This document shows, piece by piece, positions 19,211 through 26,541 of a stretch of DNA of 26,541 bases. Both the position numbers and the translations under genes were made by a program. The stretch's first letter is position 1, and every line of letters begins with the position of its first letter. A model generated the notes under the pieces. It was not told the origin of the DNA, did no database searches, and was given only the letters and a program-made list of their open reading frames with translations. This DNA is from Reticulitermes lucifugus (lineage: Eukaryota > Arthropoda > Insecta > Blattodea > Rhinotermitidae), in contig JAKCWW010004540.1 of the NCBI GenBank assembly GCA_026260175.1, positions 1 to 26,541 on the forward strand. The letters are read 5' to 3'.

Positions 19211-19932
19211 CGTCACAGTGCGTGTTTTGTTCGTTTTGCTGTTGCTGTTGTTTGTTGTTGCTTAGGAACTGACTGTGCCCATTCAGCTCTTGTCATATCA
19301 CAATCCCTAACTGCAAATACACAAAAGGACTGGAGTGTCCAGACGCCTGCTTTTCACGTTCATTTTCGTCATCTCATCTGGACTGAAAAACACTTATAAA
19401 AGAATATGATCAGAGTTTAATTTTTAGTGAATATTTCGAGAAATATATATATTTTCGGTGTCAAAGTTATATATTTATGTAGAGAGCATAGATTATGTAT
19501 CGTTTTTAGAAATCTACATATTCAAAAAAATATTTATTGTGATTTTGGGTACTGAAAGTTTCAAATTTATATTCTAGAACGTTGAATATTTTGAGAACTG
19601 AGGACTTGAAAATTGTAAGTTGAACCACGACGGACATTGGATATTAGTTGAGAACTGAATACTTTATCTCCGGTAGAACATAAGTTAAACCATAAGACGT
19701 TGAAAAGTTCAATAGGTGAAGGTAGTTCCTAGTGAAGTGAAGTCGGGACAGAGACGGAGATTTAAACACTTTGCGAGCTGAAGACGTTGTCCTTAGGAGA
19801 AGTAGAAGCAGCGACGTAAAGTGGAACGCTTTGCGACTGTAGTAGCCCCTGGCAGACGTCAAGGTGAACCAGCGACGGACGAAGACGAAGAAGAGACCGA
19901 CGAGTTTGCCGCGTGACGAAGAGTGCAGCTGA
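19205..19932 (+). other. Presumed 5' leader of the candidate gene, internally repetitive
   Basis: The part from about 19590 is purine-rich and built of recurring phrases: GAGAACTGA (19593, 19650), GCGAGCTGAAGAC (19773), TGAACCACGACGGAC (19621) and TGAACCAGCGACGGAC (19865), AACACTTTGCG (19765) and AACGCTTTGCG (19825). A TGA directly before the ATG at 19933 closes the exon's frame upstream. Whether it is one continuous leader or contains introns cannot be told. Confidence 0.4.
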
Positions 19933-20200
19933 ATGCCAGCAAGCCTGTTGCCGTATCTTCCGGTGACGCTCGGAGCCAGATCCCCGCCAGCAGGTGTCCC
20001 AATGTTAGCCATGTCGACGCTGATGATGCCTGCAGCCACGATGACCACCATGACGAACCCGGGGCCTATTCCCGTGGCGCAGGCAAAGTATGCTACCGGC
20101 GGCGGTGGGGGCGTCGCAGGAGCCGTGGGTGAACGAACTGGGGGCGAATCGAACGGCAAACTTGCCCCACTGAACCACAACATAACCGGTAACAAATCAG
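19933..20200 (+). CDS. Candidate first coding exon of an unidentified gene
   Basis: The frame opens at ATG 19933, directly after an in-frame TGA, and stays open for 89 codons plus one base up to AAATCAG|GTAGGT at 20200/20201, close to the donor consensus CAG|GTRAGT. A second, weaker donor is CCG|GTAACA at 20188. The start could also be Met at 20002 or 20011; the last has the best context (GCCATG). The N-terminus is rich in Met, Thr and Ala (STLMMPAATMTTMTNPGPIP), then QAKYATGGGGG and a hydrophilic stretch ending NHNITGNKS. No membrane segment or known domain is visible; it looks like the disordered start of a larger protein. G/C-rich third positions and a CpG-rich upstream block support coding. 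I do not recognise the gene and find no second exon. Confidence 0.55.
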
Positions 20201-21484
20201 GTAGGTCCCGTGCATGCGACAGTCCGTAGGTTCTGCAGGAAGGCTTCCGCGTGGGAACTGTTATTGGTCATTATAACTCTCGTTTCTTGACTGTTATTGT
20301 TTATTTAATGACGCTTGTTAATTTGGATGATGAAATGGAGACAAATGATGTAATTACTAGAAGATAAATTAATTGGCAAGGATGTGGAAAGAAGAGGTTG
20401 TAGGCTTAACCAATTGTAAGTTAGCAATGCAGACTTTCATTACCGAGGTTGAGGGTGACCTAAATCGGGGTAATTGTATTTGATATTGCGTGCGTGTACC
20501 AGTTGGCGCTGTGATCGGTCATCATAATAGGAAGCTCCTATTCATTTTCATGGTTTGTTTAACTATGTATAATTATCTGCGTACGTTATATAATGTCGAA
20601 TGACGGGATTACTATTAAATATGAACTCGGAAGAACCGGAAGAGAATGCATCTCGTATTACTGTCGTAACATTTACTTGGAAAAACTGATGAAAAATTTT
20701 ATGGAACAGTGGACAGTTAGCGGCTGTTGCACGAATAAGTAGGTAAAAGTTCTTCGTTTGCTTATTTCTGGTTGTGCAGTCATTATTATTTACACTGTGA
20801 ACAAAATAAATGGGCCTAACTAATTCTAAACTTAAATTAATTGTTCACTTAAATCATGTGTGACAAACATGTGACGTCACCGTAACACTGTCGTCAGTCT
20901 GTTGCCGAAACTTTTTCCGTGAGAATGAAGTTCACCGCGTGAAAGGGGACTGTCGCTTCTTGTCTAAAATTGACTGTTGTTAGTTACTGAAGTATAAAAT
21001 TAAGTCTGGTTTAACGCACGGGAGCTATGTTATTACTTAAAAATATGTCATATACTTTGGCTGGAAGGGACATGTAGAGAATCGGAATTAAAATTTAAGG
21101 TGTATCTTAGCATAAGGTTTGATGCAGGGTGCAGAGTGGTAGAAAGGCATACTGCCGTTTTGGGTAAGCACATTTGTCAAACGCGTTCCTTTCGATTTTA
21201 CACATCCCACTGCCCTTGATATCCATTTATTGCTTATAAGGTACTCTAAAGCTAGGCGCAGTTCAGGTATCTGGCTGTAGGAAGTTTCAGGTTATTTGTT
21301 GCGAAGTTTGTCACCGGTAAACACGCAACACTGCCTGAAGTTATATTGTTTTCTGTGTAGTACACAACGTTCTGCAAATGTTCAAAATGGAAGTTGTATA
21401 CTTAAAGACTAATTACATCTTGTTATATGACGTAGTGCAAATTTTTCACTCTTTCATAAATACATTTAAAAATATCATATATTA
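20201..21484 (+). other. Presumed intron 1 of the candidate gene
   Basis: It follows the splice donor at 20201. No coding exon, SINE or hairpin is recognised. GGCAAGGATGTGGAAAG near 20376 resembles GGGAAGGATGTGGAGAAAG near 18280, perhaps a short shared repeat. Confidence 0.4.
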
Positions 21485-21625
21485 GTTTCGCCATGGCTGG
21501 CTAACAGTCTGTCCTTACGTAACAACTTGAGAAGAGCTGAACGGATTTTTACGAAATTTGATATTGACGAGCGTTAGTAATGTTTTTGAAACACTCGTAT
21601 CTTGTTAAAAATCTGACAATACTTT
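21485..21625 (+). repeat. Dispersed repeat, copy 2
   Basis: CTGTCCTTACGTAACAACTT leads to ACGGATTTTTACGAAATT (21541-21558), then GATATT and AAAATCTGACAA, in the same order as in 17612-17835. Confidence 0.6.
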
Positions 21626-22074
21626 GCATCACAAGACATGCATTGTGTTCTGCACGCTTCTCTAACGCAGTTCGTTACAAATTTATCAAAGCGATAAGTA
21701 ATTCGGCGAACGGTTGTGGAGAACATCACTCGGTGCGCTTTATCTAAGAGTCGTGTGATTCTCCAGACAAAAAGAATTGATCGAAAGGTCTAGAATTATT
21801 AGGCAATATTTATATTTCCATACTTGTTTGTACACCTACTGTGTATTAAATTAAAATAAAAAGACCGACAAATGCACTATTTAACTACTGTGTATTTTGT
21901 TTTAATTTTATGTTCCATTTGGGTTTCATATAAAGCAGGGATTGTGTTAGGCTGATAGCGAACAAAATGGAATTCTCATAGATTTTAACCTTATCCACTT
22001 TACCAGATTTAATTGAAATACTTTTAATAGTTCCTAAGATGAACTATGAGAACCAATGAACGGGGAAGAACATT
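21626..22074. other. Non-genic stretch
   Basis: AT-rich, nothing recognised. Confidence 0.45.
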
Positions 22075-22211
22075 GTGTGGTAATTGTTTACCGACGTTTC
22101 GGGACACTGTATCGGTCCCATCTTCACGGGTCAAGATTCCGAGTAGGACTTTTGACCCGTGAAGATAGGACCGACACGTTGTTCCGAAACTTCGGTAAAC
22201 AATTACCACAC
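22075..22211. mobile_element. Head-to-head palindrome with hammerhead-like sequences in both arms
   Basis: Arms 22076-22134 and 22152-22210 are complementary at 53 of 59 positions around a 17-base spacer. Each arm, read outward, gives GTGAAGAT, a stem II region (left arm: perfect GGGAC/GTCCC), GAAAC and then GGTAAAC. The core differs from the hammerhead CTGANGA by G at its first base in both arms, and no stem I partner is evident. The right side continues with CGACGCCGCATAATATCCCA, which is probably more of the element. It is likely two inverted ends of one retroelement. Confidence 0.6.
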
Positions 22212-22984
22212 GACGCCGCATAATATCCCAGAAGAGCGCAGATCTCATCAACATCGCGGCGGAAGCCTCAAACCAAGGAGAACATCCTTTACATTATGCA
22301 TTCATTTTATACACTTGTGAAGTACGTTAATAATAATTGTGGAAGTAAAGAAAATTAGTCTCAGACTCAATGGCTAAAGATTTTTCGAATTGTCGAACAA
22401 TTTGTTGGCTAATAATTTTGTATCTTTATCGGCGTTTCCGTCTTCCCCACTTAACAGCAAAGGAGACAATTTAGATAGGGCTATGTAGGGCCGGCTTACT
22501 GCGGTCACAATAAACAGGTACTTATGCTATCGTACGGTTTCTTGTTTCACATTGCAAGCGTCAAAATAAGGAGTATAAGTAATATCCCTATTTCCGTATT
22601 TGAAACAAACGGCTGTTAGTGTACAAAGTTGGTCAAATCTACTGCAGAAACTGAGGAGGATAAGCAGCAGTCAGGAGAGACTGGATAATAACTCACTTCA
22701 GCAGAGTTCGTACTAATTAGAATCTCCTGAATGACATTGAGTCTGCGAACAGAATGGTCTGGCAATTAGCAACATTTCACTTTCAGGCTTCAAAGTCCAA
22801 TATTCCAGCCGATTAAGCAAAGTGGTCCAAATATGCAAAGAATGATAATCTGAATTAGAAAATGCACGTTACCCTACTTATGTATTACAGACTGTTGCAG
22901 TAGATATCTTAATGGGCCTGTTCTTAAGTTGATGAAATGAAGGAAAATGAGCTAGGAAGCTGTAAAATAAATGAAGAGCGCGCA
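22212..22984. other. Non-genic stretch
   Basis: Nothing recognised beyond the likely element tail to about 22250. Confidence 0.45.
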
Positions 22985-23110
22985 GTAGACTTGGTTGGGA
23001 ACCTTAAGGGGTGAGGGATCTTGAGAGACGTAAGCGTAGAAGATAATATTAAACTGGATGTAGGTAAATATGGTGTAAAGTGATGTACTGGAATGAATTA
23101 ATAAGATACA
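22985..23110 (+). pseudogene. Heavily decayed LINE 3' remnant
   Basis: AGATAATATTAAACTGGATG (about 23041-23060) matches GGATAATATTAAAATGGATC of the 2009 family, and GTACTGGAATGAATTAATA further on lies where CATGGACTGGATTGATATG is expected. No reading frame survives. Confidence 0.5.
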
Positions 23111-23220
23111 GAGTCCAGTGTCGATTGTCGTTTAGAACAAACTGCCTATGACAATACCTAAACCTGTGACCGAGGGTCATTGTTGCAGGGAATTGCGATA
23201 AGCTGGTCATTTATTTCGAA

Positions 23221-23290
23221 GGTAAAATGTGTCTCGAAAGCGACCACTTGGAGGACCAAAGAGACGAACAAATATTATTGAATTGTTGTT
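23221..23290 (+). pseudogene. Short LINE remnant
   Basis: In one frame the sequence gives RKRPLGGPKRRTNIIEL, similar to the [17 protein letters not shown] block of the 2009 family. It is short and partial. Confidence 0.45.
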
Positions 23291-24063
23291 AAGTATATGA
23301 ACTTGACTGATTCGACTCTGGATAGCGTCTATTTGTCCTTTTTGTATTAGTGGTACAAAAGGGAATTCAATTATTTTCCCAATGTAGACGAGTTTGTCAA
23401 AATTCTTCAAATATTTTAAAAAGAAAATGAAATAACATTTTTATTCCTATTTTATACCTCTTGTTATCTGCATTCCTGTATTCGAAGTAAAGTAGGGAAG
23501 CTTATATTAAAAATGTCTATATGTAATAATCCCCTAATATTCCACCGGAAATTACTGTATCTGAATCAAAGACCGCCATACTGGAAGGCCGCATCAGATG
23601 AAGAAGAAACTGAGTCGAGAAATAAACAGATGACTTCTACGAACTCGACTGAATTAATACGAAAGATAGGAATACGTATAGACATTTTCGTAAAATACAG
23701 AGTATAAGATGTAGTTAGAAATTGTTCATTGTCTGAACTTTAATGAGTGAAGATTATCTAGACGTTATTTGAGAAGATTCTTTCTCCCTTCAAAAGAAAT
23801 ACACTGCATTTTCCTTGCATTAGCAGTCGGTTGAGGTAGAAAATCCTTTATTATTGTTATTATTATTTTGGCAGTTAAATCGTGACTTTGTTTCACTGAA
23901 TTATTGACTGATTGAGCCGTTTATTCATGACTGATTGAGTAATTGAAATTTCACTCCACTACCGTGACTTTTCGCCATTACCAGCACAGTACACAAACCG
24001 ATATGAAGTGTAATGTTCATAAATTGACTCAACGTAATCTTTTGTATTATCTGTTCTTCACAG
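23291..24063. other. Non-genic stretch
   Basis: Short frames only; a small ATT-rich run near 23845. Nothing recognised. Confidence 0.5.
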
Positions 24064-24575
24064 CGGATGTAATGGTTCTACGACCGCCGTTTGGTATCTT
24101 ATAAATACGTAGTGGCTACTGTCCACATCAAATGTGATAGTTTGGACTATACCATCACGGCTCTTTTGTGATATTAGACAGCGAAACTCTTATACACTCC
24201 GTGTAATGATTACATCATCATACTTAGGGCTTTTGGAATTAAGTAGTGGTATTTCCTCCACACCACATTACATTTTATACCGCAGAATCGATTGTCTGGA
24301 ATTAGGTTGTGGAATTTCCTCGACAGTAGAGTCAGTGGTTGTTTCACCATTACCCGACATTCTGGAATTATATACTGGTATTTGTTAGGTACACGATATA
24401 CAGGAGGACTCGGTCTTGTGGAATTACGTAGTCGCAATTTTTCCATGTTGTGAGAAATGGTTGTACTGCTAATACCCAACATTCTGGAATTATATTGTTG
24501 TATTTATTAGACGCACAGTGTAAAGGTTATACCAGCGCTAGTCGGAAGTCTGGAATTGTGTAATGGCATTTACCC
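24064..24575. repeat. Degenerate minisatellite, about 64-bp units with a two-unit higher-order pattern
   Basis: The phrase TCTGGAATTAnnnnnTGG with a following TATTT recurs near 24232, 24296, 24361, 24416, 24482 and 24548, spaced 55-66 bp. Unit 24296 resembles 24416 (both end ATTACCCGACAT / AATACCCAACAT), and unit 24361 resembles 24482, so alternate units are more alike than neighbours. Weaker related sequence reaches back to about 24064. The open frames across it are unlikely to be genes. Confidence 0.75.
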
Positions 24576-25539
24576 TGTGCCATAGTCAATGCAGCACCAT
24601 GATACAGTATCTAAAGCCTCGTTGTGAAACGGGACACACACACACACGTATCTCACGTTTGGGTGCGCGAAGCTTACTTGCAGCACTTTACATTGTTGGT
24701 CTGTGTAGTGATTTATTCGGAGGAGGTCAAATTACAGCACTTAATACCACTTATTCAGTTAATATAAATGGATGTACGTTTATAACCAGCCTTATCTCAT
24801 TCGTCTGATGATTTGACTTAACGATAATCGATATTGTAGAGAATATGATGCAGCTGAGCTTTTTATTAACAGTTACTGTGTTTGAGCTGCGGCACTTGCC
24901 CAACATTTGAGTTTATTGTAAAAGCTTCTTGCCTTGAATAAACTTCCGTAGCATTCGTCATGAATAAATATATAGGGCATCAGACTTCCTTTAAATTATT
25001 CTGGTTTTGTTTATCTAACTGTCTGTCAGAGATTTCTCCATTAAAGAAACAGTAGCTGCATATCTGAGATGGTTTTTATTATTCTTAAAGGAGATGTGGC
25101 ATAATAGAAGCTGACGTGCTTGCCGCTAGATGCTACAAAGTTTGTTTACAAGGTTCTTACGGCACGGACGTGCTGAAGTGTTGAGATGGATAAATTTTGT
25201 AGCTGCCAATCTCCGTCTGTTAGTATTTGGGCGTCTCCTAAACCGAGAGGAAATATTCTGCAAACTCTTTCCTCAGAGACGTTGTCCATATATTTATAAG
25301 CTGCTGATTCATAAAAGATAGGTACTGGACGTCGTATTTCAGTGCTCAGAACTTACGATTCGTATCAGGATGATCCCAGGTGTGGTACTTGGACCGCAAT
25401 TTTCTCGTTTTCTCAGTTACTCCAAAAAAAATCTTGAACAGTACTTTAAGACCCGATGCTGTAAACGGATATGCCTGATGAAACGTTGTTACGTAAAATA
25501 CGAAACACTTTAAGTCAGTTATTAAACCGGCGAACACGG
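24576..25539. other. Non-genic stretch
   Basis: A short AC run near 24638-24652. The open frames at 25130-25321 and 25346-25537 have no family resemblance. A CTGATGA...GAAAC pair at 25475-25506 was examined and not called. Confidence 0.5.
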
Positions 25540-25640
25540 ACTAGGTGTCCGCGGTTTGATTTGTGGCAGAGGTAAGGATTTTTCTTCGATCCACCCAAGT
25601 TCCTGCCTATTGTGTACCGTAGGCTCTTTTGTTGGTGATA
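25540..25640 (+). mobile_element. Possible decayed SINE remnant
   Basis: GGTTTGATTTG at 25553-25563 looks like a B box GGTTCGATTCC after CpG decay. It is followed by GGCAGAGGTAAGGATTTTTC, similar in layout to the body after the B box in the other tRNA-like SINEs. No A box is found. Confidence 0.3.
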
Positions 25641-26422
25641 AAGCGGCCGAAATGTGAAGGTGAAGTCCAGATTCTTTGAAGCTTTACCTACACTTCCCTA
25701 TGCATGATGCTTACACACAAGGGCAACATTTCTTTTCTCTCTTTATCTGTTTGGGGTGGTCATGTATTGCTAAAATCAGAGACATCGGTTTATGTGATCC
25801 CATTTTCACTTATGTTGTTATTGTAATAATCTGACATGAATTTCTTCCAAATTAACACCTCAGTTGCACGTAATATAATTATCTACGTTCCATTTCGAGA
25901 ACTTAACGGTTTCTCATGAAATTTGGTCTTCACCTTCTTCACAAAATACGAGTGGTGGTGATCGGATGTCACATTTACTGGATTTGAGGTTTTCACAGCA
26001 GTGCTGGTGAAGACCCTCATCCTTTGGTGTATGACACCGTGAGGAATGGTATATATGTACTTACATTTCGGAGCAACCTACTGTCTGCATTTGACTGCTG
26101 TGAGGGCAGAGACATTTGGATCTTCCGAAGCACTGCTACTTATATACCAATGTACACGGCAGCATCCTAGAAAATGCAAAGCTTCATTGCCACTTTCATC
26201 AGTATTTTTCAGCGTAACTTACACTACGTGTGAAAAAAATCGTTGTAAATGTGTCTAAAATGGGTTATCATGCACGAGATTTGTATGTAATATGAAATCA
26301 ATTGTTTAAACTAAAATCTGTAACGCTTATCTGAAACGGTTTTTGATTTCGTGTTTTAAATCCCATGACTATCTCACACCGTACCCTTGTAATTCACATA
26401 CATATCTGTGACCGAAAATTTT
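25641..26422. other. Non-genic stretch
   Basis: Nothing recognised; the open frame at 26046-26258 has no family resemblance. Confidence 0.5.
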
Positions 26423-26541
26423 GGGCCGTGCCATGGCTCAGGCGGTTGTCGCCGGCCTCCCACCGCGGAGTCCCGGGTTCGATCCCGGGTCAGTCCATGT
26501 GGGATTTGTGGTGGACAAAGTGGCACTGGGACAGGTTTTTC
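26423..26541 (+). mobile_element. SINE-like family B, copy 2 (runs off the edge)
   Basis: A-box-like TGGCTCAGGCGG at 26434-26445 (one mismatch to TRGCNNAGYNGG) and perfect B box GGTTCGATCCC at 26476-26486, about 31 bp apart. The body GTGGGATTTGTGGTGGAC matches the copy at 14650-14840. It is better preserved than that copy and is cut by the window end. Confidence 0.85.

Noticed and set aside
19644-20195. Minus-strand open frame of 183 codons
   Set aside because: It is antisense to the candidate exon in GC-rich sequence with few stops; the plus strand has the splice donor and the better composition.
25475-25512. CTGATGA followed by GAAAC, as in a hammerhead
   Set aside because: Stem II does not pair and the bases before the core do not complement those after the GTC, so no stem I forms.
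1-26541. CRISPR array, bacterial operon, true tRNA or rRNA gene
   Set aside because: No spaced identical repeats, no dense coding, and the tRNA-like boxes all sit in SINE-like repeats without a full tRNA fold that I can see.

Overview
This looks like a stretch of a large, repeat-rich, AT-leaning insect nuclear genome, not a bacterial, plasmid or phage sequence. It has compound microsatellites, tRNA-derived SINE-like copies with pol III A/B boxes, decayed non-LTR retrotransposon 3' ends, a decayed pogo/Jerky-type DNA transposon, a run of Ns from assembly, and no dense open reading frames. The retrotransposon C-terminal fragments are of a kind I associate with cockroach, termite and related insect genomes, so a polyneopteran (blattodean-like) host is my best guess. 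That is inference, not a database result.

Layout. 1-221 is a trinucleotide microsatellite. 2009-2475 is the 3' end of a non-LTR retrotransposon. 4286-4565 is the first of three copies of one SINE-like family (others at 11018-11300 and 16697-16909). 5371-7111 is a DNA transposon with 15-bp terminal inverted repeats, at least nine copies of a 14-bp subterminal motif, and a broken pogo/Jerky-type transposase on the minus strand. 7456-7704 is a SINE with an 8-bp target duplication. 9191-9270 is a 4 x 20-bp tandem repeat of CRE/E-box-like sequence. 9499-9715 is an inverted-repeat element enclosing a hammerhead-ribozyme-like motif. Weaker hammerhead-like motifs lie at 16245-16287 and, head to head, at 22075-22211. 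12098-14450 holds several more LINE fragments and a long TGTA microsatellite. 14950-15037 is an assembly gap. 24064-24575 is a degenerate minisatellite with about 64-bp units and traces of a two-unit higher-order repeat. A SINE of the same type as that at 14650 runs off the right end.

The only good candidate for a host gene is on the plus strand. A CpG-rich block at about 18930-19210 may be a promoter. A purine-rich, internally repetitive leader follows (about 19205-19932), then an open exon at 19933-20200 that ends at a strong CAG|GTAGGT splice donor. I do not recognise the encoded N-terminus (rich in Met, Thr, Ala and Gly), and I can find no second exon; the sequence to 22070 would be intron.

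Nothing here forms an operon or an obvious multi-gene system. The observation most worth checking is the hammerhead-like motif at 9558-9602 (minus strand): core residues, a 5-bp stem I, a short stem III and a GUA cleavage triplet all fall in register, with one extra U next to stem II. Its inverted-repeat setting resembles what is known of Penelope-like retroelements.
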